DNA of 64,000 nucleotides, from positions 1,694,903-1,758,902 of the forward strand of contig VCAZ01000012.1 in NCBI GenBank assembly GCA_005784505.1, written 5' to 3'. The notes beneath the pieces are model-generated. The model was not told the origin of the DNA and did not search any database. It saw nothing but the letters and a program-made list of their open reading frames with translations. The position numbers were made by a program, and so were the translations under genes. Positions 1-13,092 of the stretch are shown in pieces. The stretch comes from Bagarius yarrelli. Lineage: Eukaryota > Chordata > Actinopteri > Siluriformes > Sisoridae. Each line of letters opens with the position of its first letter. The first letter of the stretch is position 1.

Positions 1-120
1 CAAATATTTGAAATAAGAGTAAATATGTTTCAAAACCTGAAATTTTTCGCCAAATAAGTGGAGTAAATCATATGGAGTGAATCATAGATTAGTGTTGTGT
101 TACTGTCACTCTGTTTTTAC

Positions 121-335
121 CTCTTTGGTAGCTTTCATCGCTGTTTTTGGGGCTGCATAAAGACGAGGGTGGCAAAAAGAACGAGTTACTTTTAGTCTTA
201 GAAATAAAAACACATCACCTGATTAATTAAAACACTAATGAAGAGGAGAAGCAGTCATGACACAGTTAAATCCAGGTGTAGGTGTTAACTGTGACTATGC
301 TGCATTAAAAGCAGGTGGTGTGTGTGTGTATATGT

Positions 336-368
<33 letters not shown>

Positions 369-1142
369 CCTCGCATCCTGCATCTCTTTTGAAGAACCAC
401 AATGAGAATTAAGATTCCAATGAGAAACAGTAGCAGAATAACAGACACAGTGATCACAGTGGAAACTGGAAATCCTTCATAAGAAAAACAACAGAGAGTC
501 ACTTTAACCCGCATGCTGATCATTAATAAGGCATCAGATTTATCACAGTCATGGAGTTAAATCATGGAGGTGATGTGTAGCTAAGAGAATCACCTGTTGG
601 AGGAGAAGCTGGAGTAACCTGGTTTGTAAAAGGTAGAGGAGTAGATGATGATGAAGATGATGAAGTGTTTATTGTTGTCAAAGTTAAAACTTTTACTGGT
701 GGATCTGAAGCAGTGAACGGTTTACATTAGGATGTTTGCTAAAATTTAAATGTTAAATACGTAAATGCAGTGTGTTTCTGTGTCTGTACAAACTCACCAG
801 TAACTGTCAGGTTGATGTGTGTGAAATAAACTTTGTATCCATCATCAGATTTCCAATTCACTTCAGCTCCACACCAGAATTCACCAGCTTCCTGCTCAGT
901 TATATTTCTAATACTCACAATGAAGATTCGTCTTGCTTGGTCATCATACAGAAAGAATTTCCCAATATTTACAGATGTTTTACTTTCTTTAAGAAAATCT
1001 TCAAGAGAACAAGTAGAATCTAGTGTCCTCATCCTGCAGAGAACCTTTGGGTAGCTCCTGAGGGGTCCTGGGTATTTACAGCTGAGAGTTAAATCTCCTC
1101 CTACAGGGACCGTCTCACTGATGGACTTTTCATAGAACTGAT
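121..1142 (-). CDS. CD300/pIgR-like receptor cassette, copy 1 (partial, no leader seen)
   Basis: Four exons read right to left: V-type Ig domain (798-1142), Ser/Thr-rich stalk (594-704), membrane exon (370-474) and a 32-nt cytoplasmic exon (121-152). All but the last join in phase 1, all are open, and all have GT-AG sites. The Ig domain has the B-strand Cys (SCKY), two further CD300-type Cys and the F-strand motif FWCGAEV. The stalk is a run of Ser ending in TPLPFT. The membrane exon has a long Leu/Ile/Val run followed by basic QKRCRMR. The tail exon would lie left of position 1, because the intron at 1-70 matches the one beside the tail exon of copy 2. No signal peptide or first Ig exon is found between 1143 and 5290. 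It is either a leaderless pseudogene cassette or an alternative 3' module spliced from the leader at 9458. The family is an immune surface receptor. Ligand and signalling adaptor are unknown. Confidence 0.62.
317..369 (+). repeat. (GT)n microsatellite touching the TM exon donor of copy 1
   Basis: A GT-rich run lies directly beside the minus-strand donor of the copy 1 membrane exon. The matching site in copy 2 (about 6070-6088) is short, so the repeat expanded after the duplication. Confidence 0.85.
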
Positions 1143-2290
1143 CTGCAAACCACCACCAATCAGATCAGTAACACAGCTTAACACACAGAAATAAGATCAG
1201 TGGCAGCTGGTGTGGTGGCGTGGTAGAGTAATTGAAAAATCTCAGGACTGTGAACAGTCAAACCTGAGGATGTTTCATTACTGTACTAATATTAAAATAT
1301 TAGTAAATGTTCATGTAAAGTCAACTGTTAAAGTATACAATAAATGTAGCAGGAATCAAAGAATTCAATTTTAATGTAATTGATGTTTAATGGTATTATC
1401 AGTAATAAAATAATCAAGATAATTAGTCAAATGATTGTGCTATTCAAATCAATGATGAAGGCCGCAATATTCATGTTGTTCACTAGAGGGAGAATCACAT
1501 AAGCCCAAAATACTGATTCACCAACAACAAAAGTTGAACCTCAAAAGGAATTTTAAACAAATCAAATTCCATGCTTTTTAAGAATTTTATGAACTTACAT
1601 ACACACTCCTTTGTCTGGTGCCCCTTTGAATAAATTATATTATGACTAACAATGAAATAACACAACAGCAACCCGAATTTGGACTGTTTTTTAAACTTTA
1701 ATAGTATGAAAATTAAAAGACTTTTAAATCACAAGAGCTAATATTTTTATTTACACTAAAACATAGACAAGTTAAATTTAAGTTTTGTGTGTCCAAAATT
1801 TTTTACAATTTTTTATGCACAAAATGAGCTCATATCAGATATTTTATATAACAATTTGATCCCTGCAAAAAAATAGTTATTTTTAATATAACCTTTCCTT
1901 ACCTTCTGGAGTTTTGGTGTTGGAATTTGGTCCTATTCTTGCCTGATGCAGGTTTCCAGCTGCTGAAGAGTTTGTGGTCGTACTCTTCTTTCAATAGTGT
2001 GTTATTATTCTGATAGTTTTCCCTTAATTTTATTTTTTGGTGGATTATTAAAACTGTAATTATTTTTTATTTTAGTTTGCGTTATTATAGTTATTGAACT
2101 CTTGAAACTCACAAACACGTCCCCAGCTGATTTCCCAAGTACACACTCACTTTCCTTTTTGCAAGACTTTGACTTTGACACTTGTCCAACAGACTTCTTA
2201 CACACACACACACACACCTGATTTACTTACAGTATTTTATTTTGAACATTACTTACATGGGTCCTGGCAGTATTCAGACGCCCATTCCAG
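1143..2290. other. Right flank of copy 1: duplicated and rearranged intron sequence
   Basis: There is no gene here. 1143-1800 is recognisably the same as 6895-7560, including the text around 1560-1660. 1806-1990 holds pieces of the Tc1-like element that is fuller at 7795-8875. The sequence around 1885-1910 matches the intron flank of the leader exon (about 9395-9420). 2095-2275 matches 9960-10100. Copy 1 therefore appears once to have spanned the leader and first Ig exon and to have lost them by internal deletion or rearrangement. Confidence 0.6.
1806..1990 (-). mobile_element. Fragment of the same Tc1-like element in copy 1
   Basis: It has the same end sequence (CACAAAATGAGCTCAT) and the same internal text around GAAGAGTTTGTGGTCGT as the element at 7795-8875. 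A non-transposon stretch intervenes, and the transposase half is missing. Confidence 0.6.
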
Positions 2291-3600
2291 GAGCGACTTA
2301 CAATATTCCTTGCATCCTTACATTTGCTCAACATCTGGCCAGGATATAATCAACACTTTATCAACAACCTTACCGGGTGTGGTGATCCACCACTTCTTCA
2401 ACATACACCCACACATCACCTTCTTGGTTCCACTGAGCTGCTGACTGCTTTCGCAGCAGCACTCTCCTCTTTATAGCTCCTCTCCTGCACCCTTTGCACT
2501 TCAAGTTACTTGTTCATTTTGGATTCTTCCGTTGCACCATTTAAGCCTGATCCCTGGTTGAATGAATGCCTCACATGTGGACAGGCTGAGCGCAGGTGGG
2601 AAAAAGGATAGATTGCATGGCTCTCTGGAAATATCGAGGGAGAGGCTAATCATTACCAAAAGCAATGTAAGAGGCAAAATCTGTATAAAAGCAAAATCTG
2701 TCTAATGCTATTTCCAGCACAGTAATCATTCTCATTTGTTATTTAGAACAATTCTCAAGGTTTGGAAAGGTTTTTTTTGTTTGTTATTCTAGAAAAATTT
2801 CAGTCCTGTTTTAGATCTTGTTATAGCACTAAGTAAGCACTGCCTAAAATTCAAAATGGTATTCTTTTATACAATATAGTGGCTGAACACTTGACAACAG
2901 AGATTTTAAATAATTCCAAAGCCATGGTTTAAGTTCCATTAGACCAGGCATAAGTGCAGTGAAGGAAGAGGTAGCATATGCCTACTTATCTGACCGCCAA
3001 CAATTTGTAGCAGTTCTGACCATGAACTTTTTATTCATATGGAGAAATGGTGTTAGCTTTAAGTTCTAAGGATCAGACCATTACTTTTTACACTTAGTAG
3101 ATGGAAAATTGGAAATGTGTTAGCAAAACACTGATGAATGTTCACATAAAAAAGATGTTTATTTCTTGAAAACTGAAAAACTACCAATTTGAAAAACTAC
3201 TGAAGGTGATAAAACTGATTATGCAATACAAATGATTACAAATAATTGCTCTGAATCCTCAAAGGCCTGTTAATTATCGCAATAAAGCCCTGACTCTAAA
3301 ATCACTGTATGACAACTTGGATGCTCTTGAACCTTAGTTAGTACTTAGTGTGCTCCATTTGAGAGCCAAGACACTCCACAAATTTCCATTTCTTAAAAAT
3401 AAAAATTTCTAAAAATATATCTAATGGGTTACGGGTGTTGTCACTGCTATGCCATGCTACTGTAATACGTGTGCCGAAAGTGTGTACCTTGACCCTAACC
3501 CTCACCCTTAATTCAATAGAATCAATTTTAATAAAATCTAGGATTAAAATCTTTGTGAATCTGTATGTGTGGCTCGAGTGGTGGTATAGGCTTCTACCCA
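2290..3600. other. AT-rich intergenic stretch without a recognised gene
   Basis: It holds only short ORFs without family resemblance. A Leu/Phe-poor segment near 2400-2620 is more GC-rich than its surroundings, but I do not recognise it. Confidence 0.5.
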
Positions 3601-5000
3601 CCTGAAGAAATTATCTACCAATATTAGGTTTACTGATTGTCCTTAACATAGTGGCACTGATATGTAATCAACTTGCAGATGCCAAAAAAGACCCTAGTGG
3701 TGCAGGGGTATGTATTGCTGCTGTGGCTGTTCTGGGACATCACTGTTCTGTTGGCATGTGAAACATTGTTTTGCTGTTGCCTTAAAGATGGGTTCCACCA
3801 ATACTTTGAAAGGTGGTGGACCACTGCTATTATGTTGATGTGACCTAGGTTATGTAGCTGCTGGGGCAGATAGGGTAGCAGTGACTCAGGTGCAACATAC
3901 TTCCCCCCTTTGGTCCAGCAGCCTGATGAGTCAACTTCAAATCTTTTGTCTAGCCATGTCCAGGCTTTAAAAAGCGAAATATCTTTGTATAGATTAATAA
4001 GTAAATCTGGGGGCAAAGTTGTATTAGGTATTCTTTAGCAGCTGTTTAGGCAAGTGCTTCTGCAGTATTAACTGTTAAATGTGCTTTTACTACAGCTAGC
4101 TATTTGGGTTAAGTCGTAGCGAACAGTTAGTCTCTGACTAATTTAGCATGCTTAATAGGTGTCACAGAAGATGTGAGAAAATTGACAACATAGCCAGATA
4201 ATCCCAAAATCACATACCACCCCAAAAGCATCCGGGCTTTCAGAAGCGCCTGGGCAAGCTGGAAATGGGGATGTTGCAGAATTGTATGCAGGCTGACAGG
4301 ACATAAAATTATGCTGAAGGTTTCCCCTAACATTTTTTTTGCTTTTTTCTACAATCTGATGCCCAATTGCTTAGTTTACCACAGTAGTTACACTTGTCCT
4401 TTCTTTAAGAATGTATCTAATGTGATTTACTCTGTGTGTAAGTTTGATTCACAGGGGCTGCAGCAATATTTACTTTTGCCTTAACATCAGAGACTCAGGT
4501 AGCCAGTCTTTCTAAGTTATTCTGTAAACTTTTATCACACCATATGAGGTAAGAACGGTAACACATTTTAATATTCTGCTGAACGTCCATCAAACCCAAT
4601 ATGAACTAATGGCCCCTTGCCTTCCACTGCAGTCTCAGGTGTATTAAAAATACCACTGTAAGCCACAGATGCTTGACAAGACCTTTTATTGTACTCTCTG
4701 TTTCATTTTATTTCTTGCTCCCACAGGTCTTCTTTCCTTATACATTGAAACAACAGCTTTCTCAAAAGCATTAAACTCTGATTCCGTTAAGTTCAGTGAC
4801 ATCAGCTGTATGATTTTATTAAGTGACATGTCATACAAATGCATCTTTCTGGATAATGTTCTTCTGAAAAATAAACCAGTGCTAATGCTAAACTCTCAGA
4901 AATTAGTGCTATGATGACTGTTTTGACCTGAACTACAGAAGGTGCAGATCGAGTCACTTTAATGTCATAGTTTGCTGATGTCTTTTTAAAACACTTAACC
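3600..5000 (-). mobile_element. Decayed endogenous retrovirus-like remnant
   Basis: On the minus strand, a gag-type zinc-knuckle remnant lies at about 4340-4390 (two close Cys, a Gly-Lys pair, a final Cys, with the usual His replaced by Asn). It is followed at 3630-4016 by a segment resembling the zinc-binding N-terminal region of retroviral integrase, with His-His and KYWW motifs. The two lie only about 400 bases apart, so most of pol is missing, and frames are interrupted throughout. Sequence from about 4400 to 5000 may be degraded gag but is not clearly recognisable. No LTR pair was identified. The remnant lies between the two receptor cassettes. It is broken and non-functional as seen. 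Confidence 0.5.
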
Positions 5001-5293
5001 ACGTGGTTTCTTTTTTTGTTGTTCCATTTCTATTATTATGTCTGAATGCGTCCATGTGCAGTGCAACATTTTTGCATTCGCCAATAGACCAAATTTTATC
5101 TGAATGTAAATTATATTTTTGTGCTAAATTTCATCTGACTGATTCTGTCACTATTTTTCCCCAAGAAGGTGTAGCTAATTCAACTTGCTTAGTAAAGGGG
5201 ATTAGTCTAGAGTTCTGAGGAAGCATCTAATCTTACTAACTTGTCTATGGCAAAAAGAAAAACAAAAAAAACAACAATAATAAATAAAGTACA

Positions 5294-8200
5294 TTAATAC
5301 GTCCCTGGCCCAGAAAGGTTGTTGTTGGGGTTCAGACTTTGATAGACTGAATCTAATTGGTTAGTGTTGGGGATCAGACTTTGATAGACTGGGTATGATT
5401 GGTTGGTATTGGGGGTTACATTTTGATAAACTGAATCTGATTGGTTGGTATGGGGGTGTAAAGTTTGATATACAGAATCCGATTCTTTGGTATTGGGGTT
5501 CAGACTTTGATAGACTGAATTCGATTGGTTGGTTTCGGAGTCCATTTTCTCATGAACAGAGTTGGGTAGATGGGTGTTTTGTGCTGCTTGAAGAGGAAAC
5601 ACATTTAGTTCATTTTCATAATCTTCATTTATCTGAAAAAAATACAAATATTCGAAATGAGAGTAAATATGTTTCAAAACCTGAAATGTTTTGCAACATA
5701 AATGAATAGAGTAAATTATAGATTAGTGTTGTGTTACTGTCACTTTGTTTTTACCTTTCTGGTAGCTTGCATCATTGTTTTTGAAGCTGTAAAAAGATGA
5801 GCGTGGCAAAAATAACAAGTTACTTTTAGTTTTAGAAATAAAGACACATCACCTGAAACTGAATCCATTTTGTTATAAATTACTAATAATTTGATTATAA
5901 CACTAGTGGAGAGAAAAAGCAGTCATGACACAGTAAAATGTGGGGAAATGGTGGCTCGGTGGTTAAGATGTTGACCTGATACCTGGACTATGCTGGGCCC
6001 ATGAGCAAGGCCCTTAACCCTCAATTGCTCAATAGGTGTAGGTGTTGTCTCTGACTCTGCTGCATTAAAAAAAACAGGTGGTGTGTACCTCGCATCCTCG
6101 CATCCTGCATCCTCGCATCCTGCATCCTGCGTCTCTTTCGAAGAACCACAATAAGAATTGAGATTCCAATCAGAAACAGTAGCAAAATTGAAGACACATT
6201 GACCAGGGTGGAAATTGAAAATACTACAAAAGACAAAACAACAGTCACTTTAACCCGCATGCTGATCATTAATAAAGGATCAGATTTATCACAGTCATGG
6301 AGGTGATGTGTATCTAAAAGAATCACCTTTTGCAGGAGTAGCTGAATTAACCTGTTTTGTGAAAGGTAGAGGAGTAGATGATGAAGATGACGACAATGAC
6401 GAAGAAGATGATGCAGGTTTTATTGTTGTCAAAGTTAAACCTTTTACTCGTGGATCTGAAGCAGTGAAAAAATTTAGATTAAGATGTTTGCTATAATTTT
6501 GAAGTCAAATACCTAAATGCAGTTTTCATGTCTGTACAAACTCACCAGTAACTGTCAGGCTGATGTGTGTGAAATAAACTTTGTATCCATAATCAGATTT
6601 CCAGTTTACTTCAGCTCCACACCAGAGTTCACCAGCGTCCTGCTCAGTTATATTTCTAATACTTGCATTAACACCTAGTTTCATTCTGTCATCATACAGG
6701 AAGAATTTCCCAATATTTACAAATATTCTATTTTCTTTAATAGAAACCTCAGAAGAACAAGCAGAATTTAGTGTCTTCATCCTGCAGAGAAACTTTGGGT
6801 AGCTCCTGAGGGATCCTGGGTATTTACAGCTGAGATTTAAATCTTCTCCTACATGGACCGTCTCAGTGATGGACTTATTATAGGACTTATCTGCAAACCA
6901 CAACCAATCAGATCAGTAACACAAGTTAAATCAGTGACAGCTGGTAATTAAAATAAAATGGGGCGGGGGCAAACGAATTGGAAAATCTCAGGACTGTAAA
7001 TAGCCAATGCTAATGATGTTTCGTTACTGCTAGCTAAAATATTGAAAATGTTTATGTTAAAGTCAACTGTTAAAGTAAACAATAAATGTAGCAGGAATCA
7101 ATAAATTTCAATTTCAGTGTAATTATTGTTAAATGTTATCATTAATTAATTAATCAAAATAATCAAATCAAATGATTCTGCCGTTCATGTCAATCAAATT
7201 CAGAGATAAAGGCAGCAATATTACTGTTGTTCACTAGGGAGAATTACATCCAGCTGAGCTGGAATGAGACACATTAAAAACGAGCCAATCGCATAAGAAC
7301 AAAAAATATAAAAACAAAAATTGATTCGCTAACAACAAAAGTGGGACGTTTCGTGCACCTTTAAAGGAATTTATAGTTTATTATTAAAGATTTTTGACCT
7401 GCATACACATTTCTTTGTCTGGTGCCACTTTTAAATAAATTATATTATGACTAACAGTGAACAAAAATCATAGTTAAAACCCAAATTCTGAAAAAGTTGG
7501 AATAAAATAAAAGCTTTTTAAATCAGCTAATTTTATTCAAAATACAACATACTTTAGATAACTTAACAAATGTGGGAAGTGGTGGCTTAGTGGTTAAGAT
7601 GTTGGACTAATACCAGAAAGACCAGGGTTTAATTTCCAGCACCACCAAGCTACCATTTGGGCCCCTGGGCAAGGTCCTCAACCCCTAATTGCTCAGTTGA
7701 GCAGTATATAAAAGAGATAAATGTAAGTTGCTCTGGATAAGGGTGTCTGCAGAAATCCTGTAAATGTTTTTAAACTAATACATTTCACAATTTTATGCAC
7801 AAAATGAGCTCATTTCCAATTTGATGTCTGCTACAGGTCTCAGTATAGTTGGGATGGGACATGTTTACCATGGTGTAGCATCTCCTCTTTTTTTAAAACA
7901 GTTTGAAGATGTCTGGACATCGAGATAATGAGTTTCTGAAGTTTTGGTGTTGAAATTTGGTCCTATTTTTTCCTGTAGGTTTCTGGCTGCTGAAGAGTTT
8001 GTGGTCGTCAAATGTCCTCTATACGTGAAAGATCTGGACTGCAGACAGGTTAAATCAGCACCCGGACTTTTCTACTAAAAAGCCAGGCTATTATAATAGC
8101 TGCAGTATGTGGTTTTGTATTGTCCTGCTGAAATACACAAAACTTGTTCCGAAACCTTTATATACCTTTCAGGATTTATAATGTCTTCCAAACCATGCAT

Positions 8201-9458
8201 GCTGTCCATACTGTATGCACTTATGCACCCTCATACCATCAGAGATACTGGATTTTGACCTGTACGCTGATAACACGCTGGAAGGTCCCACTCCTCTTTA
8301 GCCTGGTGGACACAGTGTCTGTGATTTCCAACTAGAATGTCAAATTTGGACTCGTCTGACCATTAAACACTTTTACACTTTAAATCAGTGCATTTTAAAT
8401 GTGTTTTGGACCACAGGACACGACGGCGCTTCTGGACCATGTTCACATACGGCTTTCTTTTTGCATGATAGAGCTTTAGTTTGGTATCTGCAGATGACAT
8501 GGCGGATTGTGTTTACTGACTGTGGTTTCCGGAAGTGTCTCTGGGCACATTTAGTAATGTCAATCACAGAATCATGTAGACGAGTGACGCAGTGTCGTCT
8601 GAGGGCCTGAAGACCACAAAGGTCCACCAAATGTCTTCGGTCTTGTCCCTTACACGCAGAGATTTCCCCAGTTTTCCTGAATCTTTTAACATTATGCACT
8701 GTAGATGATGAGAGTTTCAAAGCCTTTTTATAGCTACTCATGTTACAGACCTGATATCTTTTTCCAGCTGAATCTTTTCAAAATGCATTGCTTTTTCAGC
8801 CTTTTGTTGTCCTGTGCCAAGATTTGTGAGACTCATAGCATCAAATTTGGAATGAGCTCATTTAGTGGATAAAAGTGTACCATTTGTTATGTTATCTATG
8901 TTCTATTGTAAATAAAATATTGACTCATGTAATTTAAAAGTCTTTTAGTTTGTAGAACTAGAGCTTTGAGAAGATTAGGAGAAGGAAGTGATGAGAGACT
9001 CACCTTCCACTACTTTCAGTTCCACTGGTGTAAGAATGTCATTGACAGAACTTATATTAACTCCACATTGATATTTCCCAGTGTCCACTACAGTGAGTTG
9101 TCTGATCATCACCCAGAACTCTGCTGATTTGGTGTCATCAAACAGTGAGAATCTTCCTGAATTCACCCACTGATCTTTAGATTGTGTTTTTATTTGAAAC
9201 ACACACGATATCTTCGAATTCTTACAGAAATATTTAGAGTTTTGTGTGTAAATTGTCTCATACTTGCACTTGATAAGGACTCCTCCTCCTGAATATCCTG
9301 TGACTTCATTAACGGCTCCTCCATCTAACAAAACCCCCAATATCCATCTGAGTAAATCTTTCCTTCATGACACTCTGCTACTGATAGTCAGGATTATTTT
9401 AATATAACATTTCCTTACCTGAAATCAGACAGAGGGTGAAGATGAGGAGGATCTTCAT
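5294..9458 (-). CDS. CD300/pIgR-like (CMRF35-like) receptor with ITIM-rich tail, copy 2
   Basis: Seven exons: leader 9419-9458 (MKILLIFTLCLIS), Ig domain D1 9004-9324, Ig domain D2 6546-6890, stalk 6327-6455 (Ser-rich, ending TPLPFT), membrane exon 6089-6223, a 32-nt exon 5755-5786 and the tail exon 5294-5632 ending in TAA. Exons join in phase 1 up to the short exon, then in phase 0, and every junction has GT-AG sites. D1 and D2 are V-type with the F-strand motifs KYQCGV and LWCGAEV and CD300-type extra cysteines. The membrane segment is followed by basic RKRRRM. The tail starts with a YENE site (possible Grb2-type SH2 ligand) and then has five 14-residue repeats containing Y-Q-[STN]-[LV]. 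Four fit the ITIM consensus, which recruits SHP phosphatases in known receptors. I infer an inhibitory myeloid or lymphoid surface receptor of about 450 residues. It is one of a large fish family, so no gene symbol is given. Confidence 0.85.
5296..5555 (-). repeat. 42-bp coding minisatellite in the receptor tail exon
   Basis: About six imperfect 42-bp units (14 codons each) lie inside the tail exon. The frame is kept because 42 is a multiple of 3, and each unit carries one tyrosine motif (SVYQSL, SVYQTL, SVYQNV, PVYQSL, SVYQSL). Copy number probably varies between alleles and paralogues. Confidence 0.85.
5946..6036 (+). mobile_element. tRNA-derived SINE, 5' part
   Basis: It has the GGTGGCTCGGTGGTTAAG head and a GGGCCC...GAGCAAGGCCCTTAACC body. 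It is inserted in the intron between the TM and short cytoplasmic exons of copy 2 and is absent from the same place in copy 1 (about 255-280), so it arrived after the duplication. Confidence 0.75.
7571..7777 (+). mobile_element. tRNA-derived SINE, near full length
   Basis: It runs from a GTGGCTTAGTGGTTAAG head through the GGGCCCCTGGGCAAGG body to the CTCTGGATAAGGGTGTCTGC tail, which is shared by many teleost SINEs. It lies in the intron between D1 and D2 of the receptor and has no counterpart in copy 1. Confidence 0.8.
7795..8875 (-). mobile_element. Tc1/mariner-type transposon, decayed
   Basis: The ends form an inverted repeat: TGAGCTCATTTCCAATTTGA near 7807 and its imperfect complement near 8845-8865. 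On the minus strand, 8385-8741 encodes the N-terminal helix-turn-helix part of a Tc1-like transposase (motifs SSSTVHN, RFRKTGEISA, HFRKPQSVNT). The remaining frame toward 7850 is broken by stops and shifts. It lies in the intron between D1 and D2 of the receptor gene. A rearranged fragment of the same family is at 1806-1990. Confidence 0.75.
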
Positions 9459-9599
9459 CCTGAATACACACTCACACATCTCCACACACACTCCACTTCA
9501 GAAAGATGTTCTGTTTCACACTCCTACTGTCTCTTTCCAGCTCTGTCAATGCACTGTTCTTCCTACTTCCTGTTTTGACATTAAGTTTTTAATGTTGCA

Positions 9600-11219
<1,620 letters not shown>

Positions 11220-11220
<1 letters not shown>

Positions 11221-11430
11221 GCCCACCATGGGCAAATGTGGGTTTACTGTGGGAAGTGTGAACATATGGAATCCCACAATAATTCATCATAGCTCCATTG
11301 TGGGTTTGCCCAAGTAAGGCCCATAGTGGGTTTTCCCTTTGGGGTCCTTATGTGGATTTGCTGTAAGCAGCCCATAGTTGGGCTTGCCCATAGTAAACCT
11401 GCTGTGGGTGAACTTATGCGGGTCCCCATA
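11220..11430. repeat. Degenerate short repeat built on CCCATAGTGGG
   Basis: Variants of CCCAYAGTGGGTTTGCC recur several times in both orientations, giving GGGC/GCCC-rich text in an AT-rich area. I do not recognise the family. Confidence 0.5.
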
Positions 11431-11435
11431 CTTGT

Positions 11436-11570
11436 GTGTGTTTAAATCCCAGTACCGAGGTTTCCTCCTACAGTCGAAAAACATGAATGTTAGGTTGATT
11501 GGTAATTCTAAATTGCCTATGGGAGTGACCCTGTGACCCTCATTAGGAATAAGCAGGTATAGACATCAGA
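11436..11570 (+). mobile_element. V-SINE/DANA-like fragment
   Basis: The core GAGGTTTCCTCCTACAGTC, the ATTCTAAATTGCC block and the GACCCTCATTAGGAATAAGC 3' end are recognisable. The tRNA-like head is missing. Confidence 0.65.
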
Positions 11571-12228
11571 TGGAAAGATTTTTTCTATATATCTGTACAA
11601 CTCTATATTAATAATAGAAATACAGCTATATTGTTAATGTTTTTAACATTAACATTTTGTTCATCATTGAAATTCTATTTTTGGGCGTTTGCATCAACAT
11701 ACATTAAAGTCAATCTTTAATCCAAAATAGGACTATGTAAAACCGGTAAAATGTAATTCATTGTACAGATTTATGTATATTCAGAATTGACAGTTTTTAA
11801 ATACAAATACGGTTATCAAAAAACAACTCTGGACTGAATGTGGGCAGTCCAACCTACTTAATGTAAGGAGAGATTCCAGCAAACAACATGTCTTCTGGGA
11901 ATCTCTGTTCCTGTATTGAACACCATGTGACTTTGGGACTAGAATAAGAAAAGGATCTTCTCTTTCTTATCCTTCTGTCTTAAACTGTTTATTAACTCAG
12001 ACCTGGAAAATGTCCATCACTTGATAAGAATTAAGGAGTTTTTAGAAACTATCCTGATTATCTACATGTTTATGTGACCGATAATCGATATGCAAAACCG
12101 TTAAACAACAGGTACACAAACCAGTAACAAATAAAGGACATTAAATTGATCCTAATAATTTAAAAATATATTTTATACCATCTAAATAAAAAAACTAATA
12201 CTTCAATGTGGCTTAGCGCAAAATGTTG

Positions 12229-12560
12229 GTAGATTCATTCATCTTCTATGCCCGCTTATTCCCTAATTCGGGGTCACAGGGATCTGCTGGAGTTTATCCG
12301 AGACGCCTCTAAAAGGAGTGAAAGGCAGGAAGGGGACACTCTAGACAAGCCGCCAGAGACACACTCACTCCTAAGGGCAATTTAGAATCACCAATTAATC
12401 TAACACACGTTTTTGAACTATGGGAGGAAACCGGAGAACCCAGAGTAAACCCAGAGGAACATGCAAACTCCACACAGAAAGACCCCTGCCTGGAAATCGA
12501 ACCCGGGACCTTCTTACTGTGAGACAACAATGCTAAACACTTAGCCACCATGCTGCCTAT
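12229..12560 (-). mobile_element. V-SINE/DANA-like SINE, full length
   Basis: In reverse orientation it shows the 3' end (TTCATCTTCT...GGGGTCACAGGGATCTGC), the GGAGGAAACCGGAGAACCC core and the tRNA-derived head with B-box-like text near 12500. Confidence 0.8.
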
Positions 12561-12579
12561 ACCTGTATATAAAGGTAAA

Positions 12580-12730
12580 TGGTAGTTCAGTGTTTAGGGT
12601 GTCGAACTGCTTTTTGAAAGATCGTAGGTTTAATTATTGGGCCCTTAAGAAAGGCCCTTAACCCTCAACTACTCAGTGTGATCTAAAATAAAAAAATGTC
12701 ACTTTGGATAGTCGCAAATTTATTTACATT
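12580..12730 (+). mobile_element. Degenerate tRNA-derived SINE
   Basis: It has a GTAGTTCAGTGTTTAGGGTG head, a GGGCCCTTAAGAAAGGCCCTTAACC body and a weak CACTTTGGATA tail. Confidence 0.6.
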
Positions 12731-12981
12731 TCTTAATATTTACAATTTGAATAACAATTTAAAATCGAATCAATGGATCTATAAAAATAAAGAAATTCAT
12801 TTGATCCTTTCATATCTAGCTTATTCTGTAACAGTCAAGAAATCGTATGAGACGTGTCACCAGACCCCCAAGAACAGGAAAATTCTGTAAACAAACAAAC
12901 AAACAAAAAATACAGTTAGACAAAAATATAAACTATAATAGACATATTTTTATATATTTTATATATAAAATATTAATATAG

Positions 12982-12987
12982 TTTATT
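12982..12987 (-). terminator. Possible poly(A) signal of the chimera
   Basis: AATAAA on the minus strand, about 105 bases after the TGA at 13093. The surroundings are AT-rich, so chance occurrence is likely. Confidence 0.3.
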
Positions 12988-13092
12988 ATCTATCTTTCAT
13001 TTCATAAAGTTTTTTTTAGTACAATCAAACCGTTGTGTTCTCTAACACAGGACGCAATAGTCATCTGATTAATTAGGCTTGTTATATTCTTA

